DNA of 64,000 nt from Yersinia vastinensis (GTDB lineage Bacteria; Pseudomonadota; Gammaproteobacteria; Enterobacterales; Enterobacteriaceae): positions 1 to 64,000 of the forward strand of contig NZ_CACVAF010000009.1 of NCBI RefSeq assembly GCF_902726565.1. The letters run 5' to 3'. Of the stretch, positions 47,426-56,940 are shown piece by piece. A program made the position numbers and the translations under genes. Under the pieces are notes generated by a model. The model made no database searches and was not told the DNA's origin. It worked only from the letters and a program-made list of their open reading frames with translations. The first letter of the stretch is position 1; the number at the start of each line of letters is the position of its first letter.

Positions 47426-47624
47426 ATAAACACCTGTAAATTAGTTTTATCATAAAATTTATGTTGGCAATTATAGAATAATATTTAATCGGTGGCTTTG
47501 TTTTCTTTGGTAAATGTTTACTGCTGAATAGCAATTAGGCAGTTTTAATCTTTGTAACAATCATTTTTAGAATGAGTGGTGCGCAATACATTACTGTAAT
47601 TTATAATGCGCCGGAACAACCACA

Positions 47625-48593
47625 ATGTCTTCCGACAACCTATCTAAGCTGACGCATATGCATGTGAAAATCCGTTCTGCACTATTAAGTTTCTTGCTTT
47701 TATCCACCAGTATCAGTGTTGCTCCTTTAGCCGTGGCCAGTGGTGGGTCAGGTGAGATGCAAGGGAAAGCCCCTCTGGAGCTGGCATCGGGTAGTGCGAT
47801 GGTGATTGATTTACAAACAAATAAAGTCATTTATGCCAATAATGCGGATGAAGTGGTGCCGATTGCATCAATTACCAAATTAATGACAGCAATGGTGGTA
47901 TTGGATGCCAAATTACCGCTTGATGAAATTATTTCTGTCGATATTCATCAAACAAAAGAAATGAAAGGGGTCTTTTCACGGGTAAGGGTAAACAGCGAGA
48001 TCAGCCGCAAAGATATGCTGTTACTGGCTCTTATGTCGTCGGAAAACCGTGCGGCGGCGAGCTTGGCTCACCATTATCCTGGTGGCTATAATGCATTTAT
48101 TAAAGCAATGAATGCGAAAGCAAAATCATTGGGAATGACAAAAACGCGGTATGTTGAACCGACAGGGTTGTCGATAAATAATGTTTCTACAGCCCGCGAC
48201 CTGACCAAATTATTGGTAGCAACTAAGCAATATCCATTGATTGGTCAGTTGAGTACTACGACAGAGAAAATGGCCACGTTCCGAGATCCTAATTACACTT
48301 TGCCATTTAGAAATACTAACCATTTGGTTTATAACGATAAATGGAATATTCAGTTGACGAAAACCGGTTTTACCAACCAAGCAGGGCATTGTCTGGCAAT
48401 GCGGACTGTCATAGGTCATCGCCCTGTCGCGTTGGTCGTGTTGGATGCTTTTGGTAAATATACGCATTTTGCTGATGCAAATCGCCTACGTAGCTGGATA
48501 GAAACGGGTAAGGCAGCGCCAATTCCGGGGGCGGCAAAAAGTTATCGTCAGCAGAAGGACTCTCAGGGTCGCTTGGCTCAACTTTCAGAGTAA
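47625..48593 (+). CDS. pbpG: D-alanyl-D-alanine endopeptidase (PBP7)
   Basis: PbpG cleaves D-Ala-mDAP cross-links in periplasmic peptidoglycan. The 322 residues include a signal peptide ([20 protein letters not shown]) and the serine-peptidase triads: SITK (SxxK, nucleophile), SEN (SxN) and KTG. The start is uncertain. The ATG at 47625 has a GGA-containing upstream region, while the ATG at 47658 (MHVKIRSAL) gives a more ordinary signal peptide. It converges with yohP and dld. Confidence 0.94.
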   Translation: MSSDNLSKLTHMHVKIRSALLSFLLLSTSISVAPLAVASGGSGEMQGKAPLELASGSAMVIDLQTNKVIYANNADEVVPIASITKLMTAMVVLDAKLPLDEIISVDIHQTKEMKGVFSRVRVNSEISRKDMLLLALMSSENRAAASLAHHYPGGYNAFIKAMNAKAKSLGMTKTRYVEPTGLSINNVSTARDLTKLLVATKQYPLIGQLSTTTEKMATFRDPNYTLPFRNTNHLVYNDKWNIQLTKTGFTNQAGHCLAMRTVIGHRPVALVVLDAFGKYTHFADANRLRSWIETGKAAPIPGAAKSYRQQKDSQGRLAQLSE

Positions 48594-48636
48594 ATATAAT
48601 CTTTGCTCTTGAAGTTGCAGGGGCTGCATTCACTCA

Positions 48637-48668
48637 CCCGAATCACTTACTTGAACAAGTGATTCGGG
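48637..48668. repeat. Yersinia-type intergenic palindrome, copy B
   Basis: CCCGAATCACTT-N8-AAGTGATTCGGG is a perfect 12-bp inverted repeat. It is embedded in a longer element that starts with cttgaagttgcag (48608) and ends near agttcttcgag (48700). The left arm matches the element at 10954-10985. It lies after pbpG and may act as its terminator. Confidence 0.75.
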
Positions 48669-48792
48669 ATTTGTACTCTTGCTCTTCACCCGTCACTCCA
48701 AGTTCTTCGAGTCTAAAGGTTACTAAGTGACAGAATTTGCAGATGATCTGTAAGTTCTGCTTATTAGTGTCGGATGGACAATTATTATTTCA

Positions 48793-48876
48793 CTAAAAAA
48801 TTAATTTAAATACGCCAGTAATGGTCAGTAATCCGACAATAAAAATTATCGCAATAATCCACAGTATTATCTTCAT
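48793..48876 (-). CDS. yohP: YohP, 27-residue membrane protein
   Basis: MKIILWIIAIIFIVGLLTITGVFKLIF differs from the E. coli YohP I recall at only about eight residues and has the same length; both are given here as family comparison, not a search. YohP is a single-helix inner-membrane protein whose mRNA and peptide have been used as a model for targeting very small membrane proteins. A GGGAGA ribosome site lies 5 bp before the ATG. It is transcribed in the same direction as dld. Confidence 0.85.
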   Translation of the reverse strand: MKIILWIIAIIFIVGLLTITGVFKLIF

Positions 48877-49039
48877 TTTATCTCCCGAATTCAGTATCAA
48901 AAAATATTTGTCAGTTGTATTAACCTATGATGGTGCCAGACTTTGACTATAGTTTGTCTGACAAGATTTAGGTGATTTTCAGCCGAAATTCGGATAATAC
49001 CTAGTTGGTTTCGATACTGGCAATCTCATGTCGAGAGAG

Positions 49040-50752
49040 TCATTTTTTCTGCCAGTATTTCAGCTTTGACGTTTTACCAATGCCAGGATTAAAACTATTA
49101 GTAGGATCTATCTGCTGATAAAACATTTTCAATGCGGGTTTTGCAATATAGAGATGGCCGACATTATGTTCGGCTGGATACTCTGCTCCTTTGTTATTTA
49201 ACAGTGCCAACATTTTTTCTTTGAGTGCATGTGTATCAACCCCTTTCTTCACAATATAATCTTGGTGAAAAACGTGACAGAGAAAATGGCCGTAGTAAAG
49301 TTTGGCCACCATACAGTTATCTATTTCTGGTGGTAGAGTTTCAAACCACTGCTCCTCATTGCGGCGCAGGGCAATATCTAGTGGCAAAATATCCTCTACT
49401 TTATCAGCATGAACTGCGTGATATCGTACCGCCGCACCTGCTGCGGCAAAGCGATGTAAAAATGCTTTTTTCCCTTCATCCGCTGTACAAGTAATAAAAT
49501 TACCTTCCGCAGAGGCAAAAAATTCTTTCAAGAATCGCTGTGCTTCAGAAATTCCTTCCCCTGACATTTTCAGCATCAGATGATGCTCATATTTGTCACG
49601 ATAGCTTTTTAGTCTTTTAGGCAAATGGTTGGGTAAAATTTGGCTAAAACCCTGCATAATACGATCAGTTAAGTGATCAACGAGAAAAGGAACTTTACTT
49701 AGACGAGCATCAATCTTGCCTTTTAAAGTAAAGAAGCGTGGCATGTTATTGGTGCCCATACTGTTGATCATCACAAATGTATCTTTGCCATATACTTCGG
49801 CAATATCGAAAATATCGCGGTGCATGTATTCACCGGCTATCGGTAAATATTTGAAGTCACGCAAAATAGCCCGGCGTAATTGTGTTAATACCTGAGTCTG
49901 ATTAGTGCCGATATAAAATACTTGCTGTTGTTTTTCACTGGGAAATGTATCCAGTCGAACGGCAAATACTGCCAATTTTCCAGCACATCCTGAAGCTTCA
50001 AATAGACGCCGCGGATCGGCATTGAAACGTGATGGTGTTGGCGCATCAATATCTCTTACTCGTGTTGCATATTCGTGATCAGAGGCTTGCTGCATACCTT
50101 GGTCAATATCGCTGGCACGATATTGACCTCGTTCTAAGCGTTTTAAAATTTCCTCCGGCGTATTACCTAAATTAATACCCAAATGATTAATGAGCTGTAA
50201 TTCACCTTGAGCGTCAATTTGTGCAAACAATGCCATCTCGGTATATGCTGGCCCTCGTTGCACCAACGATCCACCTGAGTTATTGCAAATACCGCCAACA
50301 ACAGAGGCTCCAATACACGAGGATCCAATGACAGAGTGGGGTTCACGGTCATAAGGTTTTAAGCGTTTTTCCAGTTGATTCAAAGTGCTGCCCGGAAAGC
50401 CAATCACTTGCTTACCATCATTCAATAATTGAATCTGATTAAGACGCAAAGTATTTAATATGACGATGGGGCGATCATAATCATCCCCGCTAGGGGTCGA
50501 ACCCTCCGTCAGCCCAGTATTCGCTGCTTGCATAATAACAATCGTATCAGCAGCTACGCAGGCTTGTAGTAATTGCCACTGCTGCAATAGCGTGGAAGGA
50601 AATACTACCGCTAAGGCAGAACCCGTCCCAGAGCGAAAACCAGTGCGATAGCGTTCCGTCTGCCGTTCACCCGTGAGTAAGTAGCGCGCACCTACTATAT
50701 GCCGCAATTGGGTCAGCAAGGTTTGCATTTTCTCATCATTGAATTGATTCAT
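49040..50752 (-). CDS. dld: Quinone-dependent D-lactate dehydrogenase
   Basis: Dld is a peripheral inner-membrane FAD enzyme that oxidises D-lactate to pyruvate and feeds electrons to ubiquinone. The 570 residues match the E. coli enzyme in length. The FAD-binding PCMH domain spans about 40-240, with GLTEGSTPSGDDYDRPIVILN and SVVGGICNNSGGSLVQRGP. A C-terminal membrane-binding and cap region contains YHAVHADKVEDILPLDIALRR. It is monocistronic. Confidence 0.96.
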   Translation of the reverse strand: MNQFNDEKMQTLLTQLRHIVGARYLLTGERQTERYRTGFRSGTGSALAVVFPSTLLQQWQLLQACVAADTIVIMQAANTGLTEGSTPSGDDYDRPIVILNTLRLNQIQLLNDGKQVIGFPGSTLNQLEKRLKPYDREPHSVIGSSCIGASVVGGICNNSGGSLVQRGPAYTEMALFAQIDAQGELQLINHLGINLGNTPEEILKRLERGQYRASDIDQGMQQASDHEYATRVRDIDAPTPSRFNADPRRLFEASGCAGKLAVFAVRLDTFPSEKQQQVFYIGTNQTQVLTQLRRAILRDFKYLPIAGEYMHRDIFDIAEVYGKDTFVMINSMGTNNMPRFFTLKGKIDARLSKVPFLVDHLTDRIMQGFSQILPNHLPKRLKSYRDKYEHHLMLKMSGEGISEAQRFLKEFFASAEGNFITCTADEGKKAFLHRFAAAGAAVRYHAVHADKVEDILPLDIALRRNEEQWFETLPPEIDNCMVAKLYYGHFLCHVFHQDYIVKKGVDTHALKEKMLALLNNKGAEYPAEHNVGHLYIAKPALKMFYQQIDPTNSFNPGIGKTSKLKYWQKK

Positions 50753-51093
50753 CTGTGCGGCTTCCTCTCATTGCAATTACTTCTATACGTTGGCTCTACA
50801 CCCACATTCAAACTTATTGGTGATAGTTATTTTGGTGCAATGAGTAAACATGAGGGACGTCAGGCTTTCTCGATAAATCGTTTGTTTTGTGAACACCCTC
50901 ACATTATTCCTGCTCTCATCGTACTCAAACACCAAGAAATTGAGGTTTAAACATAACTAACGCTAATGATTAAAATAGGTTGCTCTTCGGCAATGTGTGC
51001 CGTCAGTCTGTAAAGTGTCGATAATGATTTTGATCATTGCACGATGGAGTATAGGATCGAGCATCATAATAACGCTGGTTAGTAAGGTCTTTC
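50753..51093. other. Divergent dld/cyaB intergenic region
   Basis: There is no gene here. The string gataatgattttgatcatt (about 51020-51038) resembles half of a Fur box and half of an inverted repeat, but it is too weak to call. I see no terminator or repeat. Confidence 0.4.
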
Positions 51094-51633
51094 ATGAGTG
51101 AGCATTTTGTCGGCAAATATGAAGTTGAGTTAAAGTTCCATGTATCGGACATCATTCAATTACATGAGCAGTTAGCAATACAAAAGGCAACGCCATTTGC
51201 GATCAATAATTATGAAAAAGATATCTATTTGGAAGCGAACAGCGGTGATTTGGCCGCAAAAAAGATCAGTATGGTTTTACGTGAAATGAATCCCTCGGGT
51301 ATTCGTTTATGGATAGTTAAGGGACCTGAAATAGAGCGTTGCGAAGCCAGTAAAATTGAAGATATAAATAAAGTGCAAAGTATGCTGGCAACGTTAGGAT
51401 ATCAGCCAGCCTTTATACTGGAAAAACAGCGTAGTATTTATTTTGTTGGGAAGTTTCACGTTACTGTTGATTGTTTAGCTGGGCTGGGGGATTTTGCTGA
51501 AATAGCCATCATGACCGATGATGCTACAGCTTTAGATTATCTTAAGGTTGAATGTCGTGATTTAGCGGACAAACTCGGATTATTGCCAGAAGAACAAGAG
51601 AGCCGCTCATACCGGCAGTTACTTGGTTTTTAA
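51094..51633 (+). CDS. cyaB: Class IV adenylate cyclase (CYTH domain)
   Basis: CyaB makes cyclic AMP from ATP in a CYTH-fold tunnel. The 179 residues are very similar, by my recollection, to the structurally studied Y. pestis class IV enzyme, including its start and its RSYRQLLGF end. The metal/ATP signature ExExK is YEVELKF (Glu10, Glu12, Lys14), with further conserved [18 protein letters not shown] and EKQRSIYFV. It is additional to the usual class I cyclase; its trigger is not evident here. Confidence 0.92.
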   Translation: MSEHFVGKYEVELKFHVSDIIQLHEQLAIQKATPFAINNYEKDIYLEANSGDLAAKKISMVLREMNPSGIRLWIVKGPEIERCEASKIEDINKVQSMLATLGYQPAFILEKQRSIYFVGKFHVTVDCLAGLGDFAEIAIMTDDATALDYLKVECRDLADKLGLLPEEQESRSYRQLLGF

Positions 51634-51686
51634 CTATGTTGTGATGATAAGGTACTGGCCGTCATAGGTTCTACGGCCAGATAGAC

Positions 51687-52028
51687 TTATTTCTTCATCA
51701 AAGATTTCAAATTTGCGAATGGGTTATGGGTAGCGACACCTTGCTCATTCTGTGCATCATCGCCGGCGATCACGGTTGAACCATAGAGATCCGCTTCAGT
51801 GTATTTTGAATGTTCATGATCATGACAAAAGAGACATAACATCTCCCAATTACTGCCATCTTCGGGGTTATTGCTATGATCGTGATCAATATGGTGAACT
51901 GTTAGCTCCCGCAGGTTGGAATAGACAAACTCCCGTGAGCATTTACCGCAAACCCACGGAAAAATCTTCAGGGCTTTCTCTCTATAGCCGCTTTCCAAAC
52001 GGGCGTAATTCTTCGGTATATATGCCAT
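51687..52028 (-). CDS. yajD: HNH-family nuclease YajD
   Basis: This predicted small DNA endonuclease has 113 residues. The HNH fold is visible: zinc cysteines in CGKCSREF and LCLFCHDHEH, and the catalytic segment LTVHHIDHDHSNNPEDGSNW. The C-terminus is acidic, then polar. It matches E. coli YajD, whose biological role is unknown. It converges with cyaB. Confidence 0.88.
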   Translation of the reverse strand: MAYIPKNYARLESGYREKALKIFPWVCGKCSREFVYSNLRELTVHHIDHDHSNNPEDGSNWEMLCLFCHDHEHSKYTEADLYGSTVIAGDDAQNEQGVATHNPFANLKSLMKK

Positions 52029-52406
52029 ATGTGAACCTTCAATTCTGCAATGAATAATTGTTTTATTTTAGCGTGAAAGTGGATGGCAGACTATCAACTG
52101 TTTGTGATTAATATCTATGTGATATCCCATTATTTGACAGCGGCTCAGTAGAAACATATTGAATCAATTATAGAAATACTTCATTCAGATATTTATACAG
52201 ATACAAGGTTTTTTGAGACTTTTGGTGATGATTTAAAGGGATAAGTCGTTTTACACTATCGTTATGTTTTAGTCTTCGCATGTTTTACATTATTCAGCAT
52301 ACAGTGATTAGCGTGGGATTATGCGTATCCCGATAACAAACTTATTTTACAATAGGCAATGCGGTGTGTTTAGCCTGAAATCCTATGCCGATACAGTTGA
52401 GGCGAT
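52029..52406. other. Intergenic region yajD / SUFU-domain gene
   Basis: The region is AT-rich with no open frame of note, no repeat and no clear hairpin. It probably holds the two divergent promoters. Confidence 0.4.
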
Positions 52407-53510
52407 ATGAAAGAATCCGAGGTACTGGCTGAAGTCAGTAATGAAAACCAGACACTCGTGGCAGTGGTACAACAAGACCAACGGGTTGTATATTTCTATA
52501 TTTATCCACAAGAGGCGTTTGAAGAGCGTTTTCCGGTACGCGCTTGTTGGGTAAGAAATTTGGTTGCTGCTCCTTTATCGGCTGATAACGCTGCCCTCGA
52601 ACAGGGGTTGGCTCCGCGGTTGGCGGCAGAGTTTTGCCGCAATGTTGCAGGTGAGGCTGAACTTGATGCGCAGTTTATTTCAATAGTCTGGTCAGAAAGC
52701 GATGATGGGGCTGCATTATGGTATCAGGGACAATTGTTGGCAATTATTCCTGGCTGGAGTTTATATATTGATCACTCCGTTTGTTATTCAGCCAGTTGTA
52801 TTAAAGATAACCCTCTGACTTTACCTTTGGGGTCAGCCTCAACCAATACACAATATGCTCAGGCTCAAAAAACACGCCAGTTCTGGCGTGTTTGGCAACA
52901 GGAAGAGGGGAATCCTTGGCCTGCATTACAGTCTGAATATATTCAATGCTATGAACAACATTTTGGCCCGTCGGTGAAATATTATGCCATCGATCAAGGA
53001 AAGTGGCCGCCTATGGCTATCTCTCAGCATGAAAAAGCAGGAATCTATTATTTTCTGACATTGGGGGTGAGTATTCGCCCTCAACCTTGGGTTGAAATAT
53101 TATTCAATGATGATGCGGCCAAATACCGGCATCTGGAAATGGCTATAGCGATTGATAGCCAATATGTTAATGAAGAGAACGCTATCCAGATGGCGAGTGC
53201 ACTCGCCGGATTTGCCCATGTTCCTTGGAGCAAAATAACGTGGCTGGGTGAAGGACATACATTGGAATCAACTGCCGCTCCTCAAGGATATGAAGGCTAT
53301 ATTTTATCATCAGAGCTTTATGCTGATGCTGACAATCTTATATTACCTCTTCAGCAAGGTGAACCGGTCAATATATATTGGGCTAGCCCTATTTTTGCCA
53401 ATGAAAGAGAGGCTGCTCATGCTGTGCCAAACGGTGGGCATGATTTGCTGAAAAAACTGCAACAACGGGATGTTAATCATATTTTTACACCCCGTGAGCC
53501 TATTATTTAA
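52407..53510 (+). CDS. Suppressor-of-fused (SUFU) domain protein
   Basis: The 367-residue soluble protein has no signal peptide or membrane segment. The C-terminal half (about 165-365) resembles bacterial suppressor-of-fused domains (pattern YYFLTLGVS, PWVEILF, and the late YILSSEL and PVNIYWASPIFANERE). The N-terminal half (about 1-155) is a separate acidic domain with several Cys and Trp residues. Bacterial SUFU proteins often occur in toxin-immunity settings, but no toxin is next to this one. Function unknown; the family call is from recollection. Confidence 0.6.
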   Translation: MKESEVLAEVSNENQTLVAVVQQDQRVVYFYIYPQEAFEERFPVRACWVRNLVAAPLSADNAALEQGLAPRLAAEFCRNVAGEAELDAQFISIVWSESDDGAALWYQGQLLAIIPGWSLYIDHSVCYSASCIKDNPLTLPLGSASTNTQYAQAQKTRQFWRVWQQEEGNPWPALQSEYIQCYEQHFGPSVKYYAIDQGKWPPMAISQHEKAGIYYFLTLGVSIRPQPWVEILFNDDAAKYRHLEMAIAIDSQYVNEENAIQMASALAGFAHVPWSKITWLGEGHTLESTAAPQGYEGYILSSELYADADNLILPLQQGEPVNIYWASPIFANEREAAHAVPNGGHDLLKKLQQRDVNHIFTPREPII

Positions 53511-53716
53511 TTTGTGCGGAACATGGCTGGTTTGATTTGCAGATTTTGTTATTCAGGTCTTAACTTAATGATGATAGGGGTTATGAGTCAGTCAGGTTGA
53601 GACTGTAATGTTTGCTTGAGATGCTGCGTTTTAACACTAAAAGCAAAATGGAAAGTGGCTGTCATTAACCGGGTAGTCAAATCAGCTATCAGTGAAAATT
53701 AATTTATGGAGGTTGT

Positions 53717-53965
53717 ATGGGCATACTATCTTGGATTATTTTTGGTCTTATTGCCGGTATTCTGGCTAAATGGATTATGCCTGGAGAAGATGGTGGTGGT
53801 TTTATCATGACCATCATCCTTGGTGTGGTGGGTGCACTAGTCGGTGGCTATATTAGTACCTTCTTTGGTATGGGTAAGGTTGATGGATTTAACCTTGGCA
53901 GCTTCGTTGTTGCCGTCATCGGCTCACTGGTAGTCCTGTTTGTCTACCGAAAATTAAGAAGTTAG
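53717..53965 (+). CDS. GlsB/YeaQ/YmgE family stress-response membrane protein
   Basis: This 82-residue inner-membrane protein has three membrane helices. It has the family pattern WIIFGLIAGILAKWIMPG, glycine-rich GVVGALVGGYI and a last helix ending in RKLRS. Relatives are induced in stationary phase or by acid and osmotic stress; the mechanism is unknown. GGAGG precedes the ATG, and a terminator follows about 110 bp downstream. Confidence 0.88.
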   Translation: MGILSWIIFGLIAGILAKWIMPGEDGGGFIMTIILGVVGALVGGYISTFFGMGKVDGFNLGSFVVAVIGSLVVLFVYRKLRS

Positions 53966-54076
53966 ATGAGATGAATATACAGATGACAATGGTTTTAAAT
54001 GCTCATTGGTCACTGATATAGGCATGAATCAAAAGAGACGTATTTGCCAAAATACGTATTCAATAAAATAGAGAAG

Positions 54077-54101
54077 GGTGGCAAATTTTTGTCACCTTTT
54101 T
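54077..54101 (+). terminator. Terminator between the YeaQ-type gene and the phosphonate-type transporter
   Basis: GGTGGCAAA-TT-TTTGTCACC is followed by TTTTTCT. It separates the two transcription units. Confidence 0.8.
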
Positions 54102-54178
54102 CTCATAAAACTATCATCAATATGCAATAGAAATATTCGTTAATGGCTCATGATTACAGGCAATCTGAGAGACATGAT

Positions 54179-55015
54179 ATGGGCCAGGCATTGCGTAAAT
54201 TCACTGTGGCTGAATATCCAGTTACGGTGCAAGAACCACGTAAAAAGCTACTTACTGTCAAAGGGTTAGTTAAAGCATACAAATCGCAGCACCGAGTTTT
54301 GGATGATGTTAATTTTGAACTTCATGCCGGTGAGTTTGTAGCAATAATTGGCCGTTCTGGTGCCGGGAAATCTACTTTGCTACATGTTTTGAACGGCACT
54401 ATTCCCAGCAGTGCTGGTGAAATCATTAATTATCATGACAATGGTGACACACAAAATATCGCTGCATTAACGACAAAACAGATGAGAAAGTGGCGGGCTA
54501 CGTGTGGCATGATCTTTCAAGATTTCTGCCTGGTTCCCCGGCTTGATGTTATTACCAATGTTTTATTGGGCCGCCTCAGTTATACCTCGACACTAAAATC
54601 ATTTTTTAAAATATTTGCTGAACAGGATAGGGCCAGAGCAATTGAGTTGTTGCAATGGCTTAATATGTTACCCCACGCTTTACAGCGAGCAGAAAATCTT
54701 TCTGGTGGCCAAATGCAACGTGTTGCTATTTGTCGTGCCATGATGCAAAACCCAAAAATATTATTGGCAGATGAGCCCGTGGCATCTCTAGATCCCAAAA
54801 ACACTACTCGTATAATGAATACATTACAGAAAATAAGTGAAAATGATATAGCAGTTGTCGTCAATTTGCACTCTGTCGATTTAGTTAAAGATTATTGTAC
54901 AAGAGTAATTGGTATTGCTCATGGACGGATTATTTTTGATGGGCATCCATCAATGCTGAACGATACTGTTATTCAGGATATATATAGCGACGAATCAACA
55001 GACCTTTTGCATTAA
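54179..55015 (+). CDS. phnC: Phosphonate-type ABC transporter ATPase
   Basis: This is the energising subunit of a PhnCDE-type importer. From the ATG at 54179 ([21 protein letters not shown] upstream) it has 278 residues; an ATG 12 codons earlier lacks a ribosome site. Motifs are Walker [11 protein letters not shown], the Q-loop [14 protein letters not shown], signature [16 protein letters not shown], Walker [13 protein letters not shown] and the switch His in VNLHSVD. It is the first gene of a four-gene operon. The symbol is by family; the substrate is not established. Confidence 0.88.
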   Translation: MGQALRKFTVAEYPVTVQEPRKKLLTVKGLVKAYKSQHRVLDDVNFELHAGEFVAIIGRSGAGKSTLLHVLNGTIPSSAGEIINYHDNGDTQNIAALTTKQMRKWRATCGMIFQDFCLVPRLDVITNVLLGRLSYTSTLKSFFKIFAEQDRARAIELLQWLNMLPHALQRAENLSGGQMQRVAICRAMMQNPKILLADEPVASLDPKNTTRIMNTLQKISENDIAVVVNLHSVDLVKDYCTRVIGIAHGRIIFDGHPSMLNDTVIQDIYSDESTDLLH

Positions 55016-55051
55016 TTCCCACTTATCCCCTTATCAGAATAGGTTAATCTA

Positions 55052-55981
55052 ATGAAAAAAGTACTTTGTCTTACCTCATTAGTGGCAAGTATGATGGTAT
55101 TTAATGCCACTGCAGCGGATGCACCAAAAGAAATTAATCTGGGTATTCTTGGCGGGCAAAATGCAACGCAGCAAATTGGTGATAATATGTGTGTCAAAGA
55201 ATTCTTGGATAAAGAATTAAACGTAAAAACAAATCTGCATAATGCATCTGACTACTCAGGTGTTATTCAAGGGTTATTAGGCGGAAAGATTGACTTAGTC
55301 TTAAGTATGTCTCCTTCTTCCTTTGCATCTGTTTATATCAAAGATCCTAAAGCTGTAGATATTGTAGGTATTGCAATTGACGATACTGATAAATCACGCG
55401 GTTATCACTCCGTCGTGGTGGTAAAGGCAGATAGTCCATATCAGAAAATTGAAGATTTAAAAGGCAAAGCATTTGGTTTTGCTGATCCAGATTCAACGTC
55501 AGGATTCTTGATCCCTAATCAGAGTTTTAAACAGAAATTTGGTGGAACACCAGATAATAAATATAACGATTTCTTCTCTAGTGTCACATTCTCTGGTGGT
55601 CATGAGCAAGATATTCTGGGTGTTATTAATGGTCAATTTGATGGCGCAGTGACTTGGGCCTCCATGATTGGTGATTACAATACCGGCTATACCAGTGGCG
55701 CATTCACTCGCATGATTCGTATGGATCATCCTGATTTAATGAAACAAATTCGTATCATTTGGCAGTCCCCACTTATTCCTAATGGCCCAATATTGGTGCG
55801 TAGCGCATTACCACCTGAATTTAAAGCCCAATTAGTCGCTGCGGTAAAAAAACTCGATAAAGAAGATCATGGTTGCTTCATTAAAGCTATGGGTGGCAAA
55901 CAGCATATTGGTGAAACATCATTGAGCGAATATCAAACGATTATTGATATGAAGCGCGAACTCACTAAAGGCGACCGTTAA
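55052..55981 (+). CDS. phnD: Phosphonate-type ABC transporter, periplasmic binding protein
   Basis: The 309 residues have a signal peptide (TSLVASMMVFNATAA, cleaved near residue 22) and a PhnD-like fold. Ligand-site motifs are SDYSGVIQGLLGGKIDLV, FADPDSTSGFLIPNQ and SGGHEQDILGVINGQFD. The segment IIWQSPLIPNGPI corresponds to the conserved end of the family. Differences from E. coli PhnD at the start (ILGGQNATQQIGDN) suggest another ligand. Possible ligands are phosphonate, phosphite or another phosphorus compound. Confidence 0.88.
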   Translation: MKKVLCLTSLVASMMVFNATAADAPKEINLGILGGQNATQQIGDNMCVKEFLDKELNVKTNLHNASDYSGVIQGLLGGKIDLVLSMSPSSFASVYIKDPKAVDIVGIAIDDTDKSRGYHSVVVVKADSPYQKIEDLKGKAFGFADPDSTSGFLIPNQSFKQKFGGTPDNKYNDFFSSVTFSGGHEQDILGVINGQFDGAVTWASMIGDYNTGYTSGAFTRMIRMDHPDLMKQIRIIWQSPLIPNGPILVRSALPPEFKAQLVAAVKKLDKEDHGCFIKAMGGKQHIGETSLSEYQTIIDMKRELTKGDR

Positions 55982-56002
55982 ATCGGTTCTGCGGACAAAA
56001 AT

Positions 56003-56051
56003 ATACCCTGCATACCTGACGTAGCAGGGTATCGCTCCGGTAATCCGGAGC
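56003..56051 (+). repeat. Two consecutive hairpins between phnD and phnE
   Basis: Hairpin 1: ATACCCTGC...GCAGGGTAT (56003-56032). Hairpin 2: GCTCCGG-TAAT-CCGGAGC (56034-56051). They fill the only long gap in the operon (95 bp) and lack T-runs. They probably stabilise the upstream mRNA or limit read-through, so that more binding protein than permease is made, as in other binding-protein operons. Confidence 0.7.
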
Positions 56052-56076
56052 TATTGCTTTTAGGTGGTAGCTAATT

Positions 56077-56940
56077 TTGAATACAGACTTTAACCATTAC
56101 TATCAGCAGATTCGCTCTAAACAAAAACGTGAAACGTTGATTTGGTCATTGATGCTGGCAATTATCTATCTTGGTGCGGGGAGTATTGCTGAGTTTAATT
56201 TACATACTGTTTTTGTTTCTATTCCGAGTTTTTTTGATTATCTGGGCGAAACGATACCCATACTCCACTGGCACTCTCTATTTGCAGATGGTCGTACGGA
56301 AGGCTCTTTGGCTTATTGGGGGTATCGTCTGCCAATTCAGTTACCCCTGATTTGGGAAACGCTGCAATTGGCAGTAGCCTCAACTATTTTATCGGTTATT
56401 GTTGCCACTATTCTTGCTTTTTTGGCTGCAAGTAATACCCAAAGCCCAGCGTGGTTGCGATTATCTATTCGCACATTTGTCGCGTTTTTACGTACCATGC
56501 CAGAATTAGCTTGGGCAGTAATGTTTGTAATGGCTTTTGGCATCGGGGCTATTCCCGGCTTTTTAGCTTTGGCTTTGCATACTATTGGCAGTTTAACCAA
56601 GCTGTTTTATGAATCATTAGAAACAGCATCGGATAAACCTGTACGTGGTCTGGCAGCTTGTGGGGCAGGTCAATTACAACGAATGCGCTTTGCACTTTGG
56701 CCACAAGTAAAACCTATATTTCTCTCCTATAGCTTTATGCGTCTGGAAATTAATTTTCGTCAATCGACAATTTTAGGATTGGTGGGAGCGGGCGGTATAG
56801 GGCAAGAATTAATGACCTCAATAAAATTAGATCGCTATGACCAAGTCAGTATGACGTTACTACTGATTATTATTGTGGTTTCATTACTGGATTACACATC
56901 TGGTAAATTACGTAAGCGAGTTGTGGAAGGAGTTTCATAA
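56077..56940 (+). CDS. phnE: Phosphonate-type ABC transporter permease 1
   Basis: The 287-residue inner-membrane protein starts at a TTG with GGTGG ten bases upstream. It has about six helices with the permease EAA-type loop ESLETASDKPVRGLAACGAG. The family tail FRQSTILGLVGAGGIGQELMTSI is present. A long periplasmic segment lies near residues 45-90. Its last base is the first base of the next permease start, so the two are coupled. Confidence 0.87.
   Translation: MNTDFNHYYQQIRSKQKRETLIWSLMLAIIYLGAGSIAEFNLHTVFVSIPSFFDYLGETIPILHWHSLFADGRTEGSLAYWGYRLPIQLPLIWETLQLAVASTILSVIVATILAFLAASNTQSPAWLRLSIRTFVAFLRTMPELAWAVMFVMAFGIGAIPGFLALALHTIGSLTKLFYESLETASDKPVRGLAACGAGQLQRMRFALWPQVKPIFLSYSFMRLEINFRQSTILGLVGAGGIGQELMTSIKLDRYDQVSMTLLLIIIVVSLLDYTSGKLRKRVVEGVS

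Noticed and set aside
51020-51038. A Fur box upstream of cyaB
   Set aside because: gataatgattttgatcatt matches about 14 of 19 positions, but the second half is poor. AT-rich DNA gives such matches by chance.
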